The notes: generated from the sequence alone by a model not told the origin. A DNA stretch of 64,000 nt from Niveispirillum sp. SYP-B3756 (GCF_009495745.1 NZ_WIDQ01000009.1:62001-126000), one strand, 5' to 3'; shown: positions 1 through 9,725, numbered from the stretch's first letter. Program-made: numbers and translations.

Positions 1-140
1 CGGTGGCGCACCTGGGCAACCGCATCGGCTTCGCCGCCGCCCTGATGGAGGGGTTGACCCTGCCGGAAACCGAGCCGCGTTCGCGTGGGCGGGACGAGGT
101 GGAGGCGCTGGCGGCTGAAATCTGGGGCTTTGATCGGTAA
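1..140 (+). CDS. 3' end of a probable ParA-family ATPase (partial)
   Basis: Only the last 45 codons are present, in the frame ending at the TAA at 138-140. The tail reads like the C-terminus of chromosomal ParA/Soj-type ATPases: an NRIGFAAAL segment, a short 'G-L-T-x-x-E' turn, then a helix ending EALAAEIW. That pattern is family knowledge recalled from memory. The Walker motifs lie outside the window, so the assignment is tentative. It converges on bcp, whose stop is 48 bp away. Confidence 0.4.
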   Translation, partial: VAHLGNRIGFAAALMEGLTLPETEPRSRGRDEVEALAAEIWGFDR

Positions 141-187
141 GGGAAAATCCCGGCGGCACCCTTGCCCGTGATGCCACCGTGGAAACA

Positions 188-652
188 TCACAGTGACTGA
201 ACGGCCTCCAAAACCTTCTCCACATGGCCGGGCACTTTTACCTTGCGCCAGATCTGGCGGACCACGCCCTCCTTGTCGATCAGGAAGGTGCTGCGTTCGA
301 TGCCCATATATTTCTTGCCATACATGTTCTTTTCTACCCAGGCGCCGAACTGCTCCGTCACGTCGCTCTCGGCGTCAGAGGCCAGGGTGAAGGGCAGCTT
401 GTACTTGGCCTTGAACTTGTCGTGGCTGGCCACACTGTCCTTGGAGATGCCGATGATGGTGGCGTCCACCTGCTCAAAATGGGGCAGGTTCTCGCCAAAG
501 CCGCAGGCCTGTGTGGTACAGCCGGATGTATCGTCCTTGGGGTAGAAATAGACCACGACATTGTGACCCCGCAGGGCCGACAGGGTAACGCTGCCATTGC
601 CGTCGGTGGGCAGGGTGAAATCCGGCGCGGGTGCGCCGATGGAAATGGTCAT
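188..652 (-). CDS. bcp: Thioredoxin-dependent peroxiredoxin, Bcp/PrxQ type
   Basis: Reduces hydrogen peroxide and organic hydroperoxides with thioredoxin as electron donor, in the cytoplasm. The 154-residue product has the AhpC/TSA fold. It shows the Bcp signature SGCTTQACGF with peroxidatic C45 and resolving C50 five residues apart, as in PrxQ/Bcp enzymes. The frame is open further upstream to 712. The ATG at 652 was chosen because GGAGAA lies 8 bases before it and the product then begins at the usual family length. The gene stands alone, divergent from the DinB-like gene. Confidence 0.92.
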   Translation of the reverse strand: MTISIGAPAPDFTLPTDGNGSVTLSALRGHNVVVYFYPKDDTSGCTTQACGFGENLPHFEQVDATIIGISKDSVASHDKFKAKYKLPFTLASDAESDVTEQFGAWVEKNMYGKKYMGIERSTFLIDKEGVVRQIWRKVKVPGHVEKVLEAVQSL

Positions 653-729
653 ATCGGGTTTCTCCGATGGTGGTCGAGGCACGATGGCTGTTAGGTAGCC
701 CGCCACCGGCATCAGAAAAGGGTTAAGGA

Positions 730-1278
730 ATGATCGACGTCGATTATGTGCGGACCATGCTGGTTTATGGAAGCTGGATGAATCGCCGCCTGCTGGACGC
801 CAGTGCTGCCATCCCCGACAGCGACCGCCGCCGCGACCTGGGCGCCTTTTTCAAGTCGCTGCATGGCACGCTGGATCATCTGTTATGGGGTGATCTGATC
901 TGGATGCAGCGTTTCATCGGCAGCCCCGTGCCGCAGCCCGGCGCCGATGGCCTGATCTGCCCGACCTGGGAGGGCTTGGTGGAACACCGTGCCGCCGCCG
1001 ATGCGCATATGCTGAACTGGGCGGAAAATCAGCTTACGGCAGAATGGCTGGCCGCCCCGCTTCATTATGCCAGCAAGCTGGCGCGTCGCCAGCGCGTCAT
1101 GCCGGCCTGGGTGCTGGTGACCCATATGCTGAACCATGGTACCCACCATCGCGGTCAGGCGACCACGCTGATGATGCAGTTGGGTGTCGATCCGGGGGTC
1201 ACCGATCTGGCGGCCATGCCGGCCCTGTTCGATGGTTCGCTGGGGATTGCGGCCCAGGACGAACCCTGGCTTGAATGA
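730..1278 (+). CDS. DinB-family protein (putative metal-dependent four-helix protein)
   Basis: A 182-residue protein of the DinB/YfiT superfamily, a four-helix-bundle fold that usually binds one divalent metal. Some members are thiol-dependent transferases; the substrate here cannot be told. Candidate metal ligands are H50 (in LHGTLDH) and the pair H136 and H140 (NHGTHH). Their spacing fits the family's His triad. An AAGGA immediately before the ATG supports the start. It is divergent from bcp and convergent with the Prx5 gene, and all three are small stress-type genes. No operon partner was seen. Confidence 0.8.
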   Translation: MIDVDYVRTMLVYGSWMNRRLLDASAAIPDSDRRRDLGAFFKSLHGTLDHLLWGDLIWMQRFIGSPVPQPGADGLICPTWEGLVEHRAAADAHMLNWAENQLTAEWLAAPLHYASKLARRQRVMPAWVLVTHMLNHGTHHRGQATTLMMQLGVDPGVTDLAAMPALFDGSLGIAAQDEPWLE

Positions 1279-1289
1279 TGACTGAAGCG

Positions 1290-1319
1290 GATGGGCGCCG
1301 GCCGCAGCCGGCACCCATC
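1290..1319. terminator. Strong GC-rich hairpin between convergent genes
   Basis: Two 13-base arms (1290-1302 and 1307-1319) pair with one mismatch around a CGCA loop, midway between the convergent dinB-like and Prx5 genes. Neither side has a clear T-run, so a two-way terminator is an inference from position and stem strength. Confidence 0.5.
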
Positions 1320-1326
1320 CTGCCGA

Positions 1327-1809
1327 TTACAGCTGCTTCAGGATGTAGTCAGCGCTGGATACTTCGAACGCGCCCGGCTTTTCCACTTCCAGGCGGGTCA
1401 CCACGCCATCGTCGGCCACCAGGGCGAAACGCTGGCCGCGATGGCCCAGATTATAGGCAGTGCCATCCATTTCCAGGCCCAGGGCCTTGGTCAGGGTGCC
1501 ATTGCCATCGGGCAGCATGGTGATCTTGCCGGCCGTATTGTTGGCCTTGCCCCAGGCCTGCATGACGAACGGATCGTTCACGGCCAGGCAGACGATCTCT
1601 TCCACGCCCTTGGCCTTCAGCGCCTCGGCATTATCGACAAAGCCCGGCAGGTGCTTGGCGGAGCAGGTGGGGGTGAAGGCACCCGGCACCGAGAACACCA
1701 CCACCTTCTTGCCCTTGAACAGATCGTCCGTGCTGATCTCCTGCATACCCGACTCAGTCAGATGCTTCAGGGTGACCGACGGAACGCGGTCGCCAACCTT
1801 AATGGTCAT
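1327..1809 (-). CDS. Peroxiredoxin, Prx5-like (redoxin)
   Basis: A 160-residue peroxiredoxin of the Prx5/AhpE-like atypical group, which reduces peroxides using glutaredoxin/GSH or thioredoxin. The active site is PGAFTPTCS with peroxidatic C49; the PGAFTPxCS form marks the Prx5 subfamily. A second cysteine lies near residue 75 in EEIVCLAV. The start MTIKVGDRVP is the family norm. The gene is divergent from yqgE and converges on the DinB-like gene, with a hairpin between them. It is the second peroxiredoxin gene within 1.7 kb, and the two belong to different subfamilies. Confidence 0.9.
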   Translation of the reverse strand: MTIKVGDRVPSVTLKHLTESGMQEISTDDLFKGKKVVVFSVPGAFTPTCSAKHLPGFVDNAEALKAKGVEEIVCLAVNDPFVMQAWGKANNTAGKITMLPDGNGTLTKALGLEMDGTAYNLGHRGQRFALVADDGVVTRLEVEKPGAFEVSSADYILKQL

Positions 1810-1966
1810 CGCTTGGTTCTCCCCATGGGATACATGTTGGTGGATGATGCATAGGTTCTAGGCTGTGGACCGTTCCACGGCAAGGCGGGGATGGATCGGC
1901 CAGGAAATTAACCCACATTCTCTTCACGGGGACTGGTATCATTCCCCCTGTCATCCTGTTGAGCCG

Positions 1967-2584
1967 ATGCCCATGAAGCAACCCTTCAAACACGCCGCTG
2001 GCCGGTCGGACAAGCCGGCAAACCCACCTGGTGATAAGCTGACCGGGCAGTTCCTGGTCGCCATGCCCCAGATGCCGGACGAGCGATTCGCCCGCACCGT
2101 CATCTATATCTGCGCCCATAGCGGCGAGGGGGCCATGGGGCTGGTGGTCAATCGCCTGTTCCAGGGCGTGGCCTTCCCCGATCTGCTGGCGCAACTGCAT
2201 GTCGAGGTGGAGAAGCCGCGCGGCAGCCTGCGCGTCCATTATGGTGGCCCGGTGGAGACCGGGCGTGGTTTTGTGCTGCACAGCGCCGATTACCTGCGCG
2301 AGGGCAGCATGGCCGTCACGCAAGAGGTGGTGCTGACCGCCACGGTGGACATATTGCGCGCCGTGGCGGAGGGGGCGGGGCCGCAAAAGGGCTTCCTGGC
2401 CCTGGGCTATGCCGGCTGGGGGCCGGGTCAATTGGATCAGGAAATGCAGGCCAATGGCTGGCTGAACGTGCCGGCCGATGCCGCCCTGCTGTTTGATCCC
2501 GACCTGGACCATAAATGGGAGCGCAGTCTGGCCCGGCTGGGCATCGACCTGTCCATGCTCTCCGCCGATATCGGCCACGCCTGA
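1967..2584 (+). CDS. yqgE: YqgE/AlgH family protein (UPF0301)
   Basis: Member of the widespread UPF0301 family (YqgE/AlgH), about 205 residues, biochemical function unknown. AlgH was named from alginate regulation in Pseudomonas. Recognised by the N-terminal block LTGQFLVAMPQM followed by RTVIYICAHS, then GAMGLVVNRL, and the internal GGPVE turn, in family order. Two in-frame ATGs, at 1967 and 1973, are both possible; no convincing ribosome site separates them, and upstream codons to 1865 look non-coding. It is followed by the Pal gene after 193 bp. That gap holds a perfect 8-bp hairpin at 2626-2643 but no T-run. Confidence 0.88.
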   Translation: MPMKQPFKHAAGRSDKPANPPGDKLTGQFLVAMPQMPDERFARTVIYICAHSGEGAMGLVVNRLFQGVAFPDLLAQLHVEVEKPRGSLRVHYGGPVETGRGFVLHSADYLREGSMAVTQEVVLTATVDILRAVAEGAGPQKGFLALGYAGWGPGQLDQEMQANGWLNVPADAALLFDPDLDHKWERSLARLGIDLSMLSADIGHA

Positions 2585-2777
2585 TCTTGTGATCCGAGGG
2601 GGCGCCTGTTGTGTTAACGATCCGACCACGCGGGTCCGCGTGGCTGCGGCCGGCCCCGGCCTTGCCCGTCTTTCGTCTTACTCCAGACGCAATCATGGGC
2701 TGTTCTTGGGGCCGGGTGTGCCCGGAAGGGTGCCGGGCCGCCCCCTGCGAAAGCCAATAAGGAAGCGAGAGACCACC

Positions 2778-3320
2778 ATGAAGCCTTCCCACCTTCTGAT
2801 GCTGGCCCCGATGATGCTGCTGGCCGCCTGTGCCGGTGTGCGGGACGATAAGGCCGGCGCCACGCGCAATGGCAGCGGTGCCTATGACGCGGCCGCAGCC
2901 GGAACCGCCGGCCAGGGGCAGGGCTATGGCGCCACCCCGGTGGATAGCAGCACACTGAACAGCAACCTTTCCCCGCAGCAGCAGCTGGCCAGCATCGGCG
3001 ACCGGGTCTTCTTCACGGTGGACCAGTATGAGGTATCGGCGGAGGCGACGGCCACGCTGGACAAGCAGGCCGCCTTTCTGCGCAGCAACCCCAATATCAG
3101 CCTGACCATTGAAGGCCATGCCGATGAGCGTGGCACGCGTGAATATAATCTGGCGCTGGGCCAGCGCCGTGCCGATTCGGTGCGCCGCTATCTGATTGCA
3201 AGCGGCATTGAAGCCAGCCGTCTGCAGACGGTCAGCTTCGGCAAGGAACGCCCCGCTGTGGCCGGCAGCGGCCAGGCCGTGTGGGACCAGAACCGCCGTG
3301 CAGTCAGCGTCGTCAATTAA
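2778..3320 (+). CDS. pal: Peptidoglycan-associated lipoprotein (Pal/OmpA-like)
   Basis: Outer-membrane lipoprotein that binds peptidoglycan non-covalently, in the Tol-Pal system that draws the outer membrane in at division. The 180-residue product has a lipoprotein signal with lipobox LAAC (acylated Cys near residue 16), a Gly/Ala-rich linker, then an OmpA-like domain. The DAP-binding segment is TIEGHADERGTREYN and ALGQRRADSVRRYL follows. The ATG at 2778 was chosen because it starts the signal peptide and a GGAAG precedes it. The frame is open upstream into yqgE, but that part is not protein-like. No tolQRAB genes adjoin it, so it could be a Pal paralogue. Confidence 0.85.
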   Translation: MKPSHLLMLAPMMLLAACAGVRDDKAGATRNGSGAYDAAAAGTAGQGQGYGATPVDSSTLNSNLSPQQQLASIGDRVFFTVDQYEVSAEATATLDKQAAFLRSNPNISLTIEGHADERGTREYNLALGQRRADSVRRYLIASGIEASRLQTVSFGKERPAVAGSGQAVWDQNRRAVSVVN

Positions 3321-3329
3321 TCGATCGAG

Positions 3330-6300
3330 CTATGGTCCCGGCGGTGATGGAGGCGGCTGGGCGGGTTCGCCTGCCGCCGCCTTTGCCGGCGCCGGGGCAA
3401 CGTCGCCCTTCTTCTCCTTGGCCGGCTTCGGTGCCTTTTCCTCCTTCGGCGGGGCTTCGCCGGCGGGCGGGGGCAGGAAGAACAGGTTGCGCAGGAAACC
3501 CGGTGCCAGCACGGCCAGCGGGTTTACGCCGGTCTGCAGATTATCCAGCGGCCCCTTCACCGTATAGGTGGCGGCAAACAGGCCCTGGCCTTCGCCGCCC
3601 ACCAGCAGGTCGCCCAGCAGCGGGATCGCCCCCAGCAGCTTGTTGACGGTGGAGAAGGGCACAATCGTACCCTGAAGCTGGGCTTGGCCCTTCTTCAGGT
3701 CGATATTGCCTTCCAGTGTCAGCCCGACCTGCGAGCCCGACGTGCGCATGTCGCGCAGGGAAATCCCATTGCTGTTCCACTGATACTGGCCATGCAGCTG
3801 CGAGAAGGCGATGGGCTGGCCGGACATGAAATTGGCAAAGCCGCGCGGGGACGCGGCGGAGAGCAGCCGCGCCAGCACCGGCGCATCCTGCACCTGATAG
3901 TCGCGCAGGTCGGCCTCTCCGTTCACGGCCTTGGCCGGATCGTCGGCGGCGCTGCGGCCATTAATGGTCAGGCTGCCACCCTTGAGCTGACTGATCACAT
4001 CCAGATTGCGCAAGGTGGCCCCGGCATCATCGGTGGCCATATCCAGGGTCAGAATACGCGGATCGGCGGCATCCGGGCCATAGCGCACCGAAAGCCGGCC
4101 CTTTTCACCGACCTCCGCATCCAGATCGGTGCGGAACCAGATATCGCTGTCGCGTTCCATCCGGCCGCGCGCATTGCGGATCACCCGGCCGTCATCGCCC
4201 ATGATGGCGTGGCCCAGGTCAAAGCTAATAGCCAGGGCGGGCAGCTTGGCAGGCTCTGCCGGTTCGATCGGTTCTGCCGGATGGGTGTCGGCCTCCCCCT
4301 TTTTCTTCTTGCCCCGGAAGGGGCGGACATCAAAGGCGGGGCCGCGCACATCGATGGCCATGCCGCCCTGCCGGTCGGTGCTGCGCAAATCGATGCGGGC
4401 GTCGCTTTCGCCCAGCCGGAAGCTTTCCAGCAGCAGATGATCCATGCCGAAATCATCCTCGCGCAGGCGGGCGCTGCCGGTGGCATGCAACTCCTCCGTC
4501 TCCACCGTGAAGCCGCTGATCACCAGCGGCTTGCCATCGATGAAACGGATATTGGCCGTGCCCCGGCCGGGCTTGCCGGCCTCCTTCCGCCAGCCCAGCA
4601 CATCGATGCGCAAGATGCTGGGGGTAAGGTCCAGGGCGGCATCGATGGTTTCCACCCGTGCCGGCCCGCTGCCCCGGCGGGTATAGGTCATGTCCACCCC
4701 GGCGGGGCCGTTCAGCCAATCGGGGAAGTCCAGCTTGAAGGCGGCGCGCTGGGCATCATCCGGGCGGGCCAGTACCTGGACCCGTGTACCGAACGGGGCG
4801 GTATCGTCGAAATTCTCCGTCCAGGCGATATCGGCCGGCACGCCGTTCAACAACGCCTTGCCGGTCACATCCAGCTTGTGGGAATCGACGGTCAGATCAA
4901 GCTGGCCCTGGCTGGCGCTGATATTGGCGACGATGTTGGGCACGGCGACATCGGCCAGCTTCGCCATGCCATCCAGCGCCACCATATCCATGGTCAGCTT
5001 GGCGATCAGCGGGAAGGCGAAATGCATGTCAACCTTGGCCTGCCCGCTGACGCTGCCCGGCACCAGCCCGACCTTGCCAGCATAATGCAGCGGTTCGGCA
5101 TCCAGCACCGTCAGCGCGGAAGAGGCCGGGCCGGACAGCGCTACCTTGATATCGATCTTCTGGATGGTTTCCTTATCCAGGTCGGTGATGCGCACCAGGC
5201 CGGGGCCGGCCTGCATATCCAGCAGTTTGCCGGACTTGATATCAATGGCAAAGGTGGCACCGTCAAACGTCGCCTCCGCCGCAACATCCTTTACTGGCGG
5301 CAGTGGGCGGCGGTAATGCACGGTGAAGCCGGACATGGCAATGCGCCCTTCCAGCTTGGTCGGCTTGATATCCAGCGGCTTTTTGGCCGGCGACGTGCCT
5401 TCCAGGGTGAAAATGGTGCTGGTGAAGGTGCCATCGGCCAGATTGCCGACCATCCAGTCGCGCGTGCTTTCCTGCACGCCCAGCGGCCAGTAACGCTTCA
5501 GGTCCGCCATGGGCAGGCCTGTCAGCTCCTCCTTCAGCGCCAGATGAATCTGGTCCCCTTTCTGGCGCGCGGTGCCGGTGACGGTCAGCTCCGCCGGGCC
5601 GGTCAGGTCCAGGTTGAACTGGTCCAGGATCAGGCGGCGGCCGGCATCTTCCAGCCGGCCATGCAGGGAGACACTGTCAAAGGCAAGCGGCTCCGGCAGG
5701 TGATCGGGCAGCACCAGCCGTCCCTTTTTGCCGGTCAGGCCCATCACCATGGCGGTGGGGTTCAGGTTCTCATCCACCTCCATCGTGATGGAACCATCCA
5801 GCGTCACCTCCAGCGCGCTCAGCGGTTCCAGCACCGGGGCCAGCTGGGCGAAATCGGCGGGGCGCAGATCGGCCAGGGCGGTACGCACATTCATGCCGCC
5901 ATCGGACAGGCGATAATCGATTTCAGCCGCGATCTGGTTGATCTTGCCGCCCATATCGATATCGGCGGCGGCCGTACCGAACACACCGCTGTTGCCGCGG
6001 CGCAGGCGCAGGTCCAGTCTCGGCACCTGCCAGACCGTGCCGGTGGCCAGATTATTGACCACCAGCCGCGCTCGCGTCACCCGCAGGTCACGCAGGGCGC
6101 CGGTCTGTTTCAGGGCGTCCGGGGGTTCCCTCAGGGCCGCCAGCAATTCGCGCGCGATGCGCGCACCGGCATCGGGGTCCAGTTCCTCATCACTGCTGCG
6201 GATATCCAGGCGGAATTCGCCGTCTACCGTCCGCTCTGCATACAGCCTTGGCTCCACCAGTTCGATCCGGCTGGGGGCGACGGTGCCGCGCAGCAACGCC

Positions 6301-6608
6301 GGCACAGAGAGGCCCAGCCGTACCTCGGGCACGGCGGCGATGACGGTCCCGCTGCTGCCATAGGCAGTGACGCCGCGCAGGCGCAGATCGACCCGGCTGC
6401 CAAACCCGTTCCAGGCCAGAACGGCCTGCCCCAGATCCAGCCGCGTGGGCGACTGCGCATTCAGCGCCTGCTCCAGATAGCGGGTGGCAAAATCAATGGG
6501 GATCGGGCCCTTGGTCAGCTGCCAGGCGAGGAACCCGCCACCCAGCACCACGACCGCCAACAGGCCAGCCAGTAATTCCAACAGGATAAGGGCGCTTCGG
6601 CGGAACAT
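3330..6608 (-). CDS. AsmA/YhdP-like envelope protein (DUF3971-type), 1092 aa
   Basis: Large AsmA-superfamily protein resembling YhdP, a group implicated in moving phospholipid between inner and outer membrane. It has one N-terminal membrane segment (about residues 5-28, LILLELLAGLLAVVVLGGG). A long beta-rich periplasmic region follows, and a C-terminal AsmA-like block contains GQAQLQGTIVPFSTVN. The tail is Pro/Lys/Ala-rich and low-complexity. The ATG at 6608 places the membrane segment at the N-terminus; codons upstream to 6689 look spurious. The gene ends 9 bp from the convergent pal stop and is divergent from glnE. The long open frame antisense to it is a GC-rich shadow. Confidence 0.8.
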   Translation of the reverse strand: MFRRSALILLELLAGLLAVVVLGGGFLAWQLTKGPIPIDFATRYLEQALNAQSPTRLDLGQAVLAWNGFGSRVDLRLRGVTAYGSSGTVIAAVPEVRLGLSVPALLRGTVAPSRIELVEPRLYAERTVDGEFRLDIRSSDEELDPDAGARIARELLAALREPPDALKQTGALRDLRVTRARLVVNNLATGTVWQVPRLDLRLRRGNSGVFGTAAADIDMGGKINQIAAEIDYRLSDGGMNVRTALADLRPADFAQLAPVLEPLSALEVTLDGSITMEVDENLNPTAMVMGLTGKKGRLVLPDHLPEPLAFDSVSLHGRLEDAGRRLILDQFNLDLTGPAELTVTGTARQKGDQIHLALKEELTGLPMADLKRYWPLGVQESTRDWMVGNLADGTFTSTIFTLEGTSPAKKPLDIKPTKLEGRIAMSGFTVHYRRPLPPVKDVAAEATFDGATFAIDIKSGKLLDMQAGPGLVRITDLDKETIQKIDIKVALSGPASSALTVLDAEPLHYAGKVGLVPGSVSGQAKVDMHFAFPLIAKLTMDMVALDGMAKLADVAVPNIVANISASQGQLDLTVDSHKLDVTGKALLNGVPADIAWTENFDDTAPFGTRVQVLARPDDAQRAAFKLDFPDWLNGPAGVDMTYTRRGSGPARVETIDAALDLTPSILRIDVLGWRKEAGKPGRGTANIRFIDGKPLVISGFTVETEELHATGSARLREDDFGMDHLLLESFRLGESDARIDLRSTDRQGGMAIDVRGPAFDVRPFRGKKKKGEADTHPAEPIEPAEPAKLPALAISFDLGHAIMGDDGRVIRNARGRMERDSDIWFRTDLDAEVGEKGRLSVRYGPDAADPRILTLDMATDDAGATLRNLDVISQLKGGSLTINGRSAADDPAKAVNGEADLRDYQVQDAPVLARLLSAASPRGFANFMSGQPIAFSQLHGQYQWNSNGISLRDMRTSGSQVGLTLEGNIDLKKGQAQLQGTIVPFSTVNKLLGAIPLLGDLLVGGEGQGLFAATYTVKGPLDNLQTGVNPLAVLAPGFLRNLFFLPPPAGEAPPKEEKAPKPAKEKKGDVAPAPAKAAAGEPAQPPPSPPGP

Positions 6609-6706
6609 CAATGAAGGATCTCGGGCGCTATCCGGCTGGGCTTGACCTGGGTTGGGCAGGCGGCGCACTGTGGCCCGCGCCCGACCCAACTCTGGGATAG
6701 CCCGGT

Positions 6707-9667
6707 ATGCGCCTTATATTCAATCAAGAAAGCCTCCCGCTTCCCGGTGATGTGCAACGTGCTGCCGTTGGCCTGGAACATTGGCGGGATGCCATCCGCT
6801 CCATCCCTGATACGGCGCTTGCCGAATTTGCCCGCACCTTCATGGATCAACCGGAAGGGCGGACGGTGCTTGAAACAATTTTCGGACATAGTCCGTTCCT
6901 TGGCACCGCCCTTTTACGGGAGATCGGCTTTTTCCGCGCCATTGTGGAAAATGGCTTCGATGCGGCCTTTGCCGACCTGCTGACCGATATGGGGGCCCAG
7001 TATGGGGCCGACAATAAGACCGATCGGGTGATGAAGGGCCTGCGCGTGGCCAAACGCCGCGCCGCCCTGCTGATCGGTCTGGCCGACATGGCCGGGGCCT
7101 GGGCGTTGGAGCAGGTGACGGGTGCCCTGTCCGATTTCGCCCAGGCGGCGCTGCAGCTGGCCACCCGGCTGGCCCTGCGGCAGGCTGCCGCGTCGGGCAA
7201 GCTGGTGCTGCCCTTCCCGGAGGAGCCGGAACGCGGCAGCGGCTTCATCGTGCTGGCCATGGGCAAGTTTGGCGCGCGGGAGCTGAATTACAGCTCCGAT
7301 ATCGACCTGATCGTGCTCTATGATGATGGCATCGTGCAGGTGCCGGACGGGGAAATGACCCGCACCTTCGTGCGCATCACCCGTGAGCTGGTGCGGCTGA
7401 TGGATGAGCGCACGGCCGATGGCTATGTCTTCCGCACCGATCTGCGCCTGCGTCCCGATCCCGGCGCCACGCCGGTGGCGGTCAGCGTCTCCGCGGCAGA
7501 GGCCTATTACAGCAGCCTGGGCCAGAACTGGGAACGCGCCGCCATGATCAAGGCCCGGCCGGTGGCCGGCGATCTGGCGGCGGGTGAGGGTTTCATGGAT
7601 ATCCTGCGCCATTTCATCTGGCGCCGGAATCTGGATTTCGCCGCCATCCAGGACATCCATTCCATCAAGCGCCAGATCGGCGCCCATAAGGGCCATCGGG
7701 AAAAGACGGTCAACGGCCATAATATCAAGATCGGGCGCGGCGGCATCCGGGAGATTGAGTTCTTCGCCCAGACCCAACAACTGATCTATGGCGGGCGCGA
7801 CCGTTCCTTGCGCGTGCCTGCCACCGTCCAGGCGCTCTATGCGCTGGTGGAGGCGGGGCGGGTGGAACAATCCGTCGCTGACGATCTGTCCCGCGCTTAT
7901 CGCTTCCTGCGCACGGTGGAACACCGGGTGCAGATGGTGGATGACCAGCAGACCCACGAACTGCCCAAGACCGATGAAGGGGTGGCGCGCATCGCCGCCT
8001 TCCTGGGCTATGCCGATGATCAATCCTTCCGTCAGGCCCTGCTGGAGACGCTGGGCGTGGTGGGGGATCATTATGATGGCTTGTTCGCCGACAGCCCGAC
8101 CCTGTCCGGTCCCGGCAATCTGGTCTTCACCGGCACGGAGGATGACCCGGAAACCATGGAGACGCTGCGCTCCATGGGTTATGCCAACCCGTCTGCCATC
8201 GCTGGCCAGATCCGGGCCTGGCACCATGGCCGTTACCGCGCCACCCGTAGCCAGCGGGCGCGGGAATTGTTGACCGAACTGGTGCCGACCCTGCTGGCCG
8301 CCTTTGGCCGTACCGCCCATCCCGATCAGGCCTTCCTGAAATTCGATGAGTTTCTGGAGCGGCTGCCGGCGGGCGTGCAGCTTTTCAGCCTGTTCTATGC
8401 CAACCCCAACCTGCTGGATTTGCTGGCAGAGGTGATGGGCACCGCCCCCCGGCTGGCCGAACAATTGGCCCGCCGCCCGGCGGCACTGGATGCCGTGCTG
8501 CTGCCCGGCTTCTTCGATCCGCTGCCGGGGCGGGAGGAACTGGAGGCCGGGTTTGAGGCCCTGTTGGGCGGGGCCGGCTATTTCGAGGAATATCTGGACC
8601 TGGCCCGGCGCTGGACCAGCGAGCACCGCTTCCGCGCCGGTGTGCATATCCTGCGCCATATCTCCGACGCCGATCGGCTGGGCGCCTTCCTGACCGATGT
8701 GGCGGAGGTGGCGCTGGTCGGCCTGCAAAAGGTGGTGGAGGATGAATTCGCCCGTCGTCATGGCCGGGTGCCGGGGGCGGGCTTTGCCGTCATCGCACTG
8801 GGCCGGCTGGGCGCCCGCTCGCTCTCCCTGCGCTCTGACCTGGACCTGATCACGGTTTATGAGGTGCCAGACGGGGTGAGCCAGTCGGACGGTGACAAGC
8901 CTTTGTCGCCCAATGATTATTTTATCAAGCTGACCCAGCGGCTGGTCAATGCCATCACCGCCCAGACGGCAGAGGGGCAGCTTTACGAGGTGGATATGCG
9001 ACTGCGGCCCAGCGGCAATGCCGGGCCGCTGGCCGTCAGCTTTGATGGGTTCGCCAAATATCAGCGGGAAAGTGCCTGGACCTGGGAACATATGGCACTG
9101 ACCCGCGCCCGCCCGGTGACGGGGCCGGCACCGTTGCGGGCGCGGCTGGTGGCGGAAATCAAGGCCGTGCTGACCAGTCCGCGCGATGCGGAAAAACTGC
9201 GCCAGGACGTTGTCTCCATGCGCGCCCGCATCGACCAGCAGCATCACACGGACGATATCTGGTCGGTGAAGCATGTGCGCGGCGGCATGACCGACATCCA
9301 GTTCATCGCCCAATATCTGATGCTGCTGCATGGCCCGGAAAAGCCGGAAATCCTGGATACCAACACCACCGGGGCGCTCGCCTGGCTGGGGGACAGTGGC
9401 TTCCTGGCGGTGGAGACGGCCAATCGGCTGATCGAGGCGCACAAGACCTGGCGGCGGGTGCAGGGCTTCCTGCGCCTGACCACTGATGGCGCCTTCGATG
9501 CGGCCAAGGCCCCGGCCGGGTTGAAACAGCAACTGGCCAAGGTGGCCTTGCCGGACGCCGCCGCCAGCCTGTCCTTTGATGAGGTGGAAAGTCAGCTCCG
9601 TGCCATGGCAGTGCAGGTGCTGGCCGATTTTGCGGCAATTGTGGGAGCCGAGGTGGGGGCTGGCTGA
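6707..9667 (+). CDS. glnE: Bifunctional glutamine synthetase adenylyltransferase/deadenylylase
   Basis: Controls nitrogen assimilation by adding AMP to, and removing it from, glutamine synthetase under PII control. The 986-residue protein has the expected two nucleotidyltransferase halves, each with a G-S/S-D-x-D motif: NYSSDIDLIVLYD near residue 195 (deadenylylase) and LRSDLDLITVYEV near residue 705 (adenylylase). Each is followed by a helical GlnD/GlnE linker domain. RGGIREIEFFAQ and RGGMTDIQFIAQ are the paired family blocks. Length matches alphaproteobacterial GlnE. The ribosome site is weak, so an internal start is possible. It is monocistronic; a MITE-like element lies 59 bp downstream. 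Confidence 0.97.
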   Translation: MRLIFNQESLPLPGDVQRAAVGLEHWRDAIRSIPDTALAEFARTFMDQPEGRTVLETIFGHSPFLGTALLREIGFFRAIVENGFDAAFADLLTDMGAQYGADNKTDRVMKGLRVAKRRAALLIGLADMAGAWALEQVTGALSDFAQAALQLATRLALRQAAASGKLVLPFPEEPERGSGFIVLAMGKFGARELNYSSDIDLIVLYDDGIVQVPDGEMTRTFVRITRELVRLMDERTADGYVFRTDLRLRPDPGATPVAVSVSAAEAYYSSLGQNWERAAMIKARPVAGDLAAGEGFMDILRHFIWRRNLDFAAIQDIHSIKRQIGAHKGHREKTVNGHNIKIGRGGIREIEFFAQTQQLIYGGRDRSLRVPATVQALYALVEAGRVEQSVADDLSRAYRFLRTVEHRVQMVDDQQTHELPKTDEGVARIAAFLGYADDQSFRQALLETLGVVGDHYDGLFADSPTLSGPGNLVFTGTEDDPETMETLRSMGYANPSAIAGQIRAWHHGRYRATRSQRARELLTELVPTLLAAFGRTAHPDQAFLKFDEFLERLPAGVQLFSLFYANPNLLDLLAEVMGTAPRLAEQLARRPAALDAVLLPGFFDPLPGREELEAGFEALLGGAGYFEEYLDLARRWTSEHRFRAGVHILRHISDADRLGAFLTDVAEVALVGLQKVVEDEFARRHGRVPGAGFAVIALGRLGARSLSLRSDLDLITVYEVPDGVSQSDGDKPLSPNDYFIKLTQRLVNAITAQTAEGQLYEVDMRLRPSGNAGPLAVSFDGFAKYQRESAWTWEHMALTRARPVTGPAPLRARLVAEIKAVLTSPRDAEKLRQDVVSMRARIDQQHHTDDIWSVKHVRGGMTDIQFIAQYLMLLHGPEKPEILDTNTTGALAWLGDSGFLAVETANRLIEAHKTWRRVQGFLRLTTDGAFDAAKAPAGLKQQLAKVALPDAAASLSFDEVESQLRAMAVQVLADFAAIVGAEVGAG

Positions 9668-9725
9668 ACCTTACCCTGACGCTTGCTTGCAATGATCAGA
9701 ACCTTTGGTACCGATCATTGCCCCC

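Noticed and set aside
3684-6575. 963-codon open frame on the plus strand
   Set aside because: It is antisense to the AsmA-like gene, has the Gln/Gly/His-rich shadow composition typical of GC-rich DNA, and no ribosome site or domain.
6914-9532. 872-codon open frame on the minus strand
   Set aside because: Exact shadow of glnE with low-complexity composition; glnE is beyond doubt.
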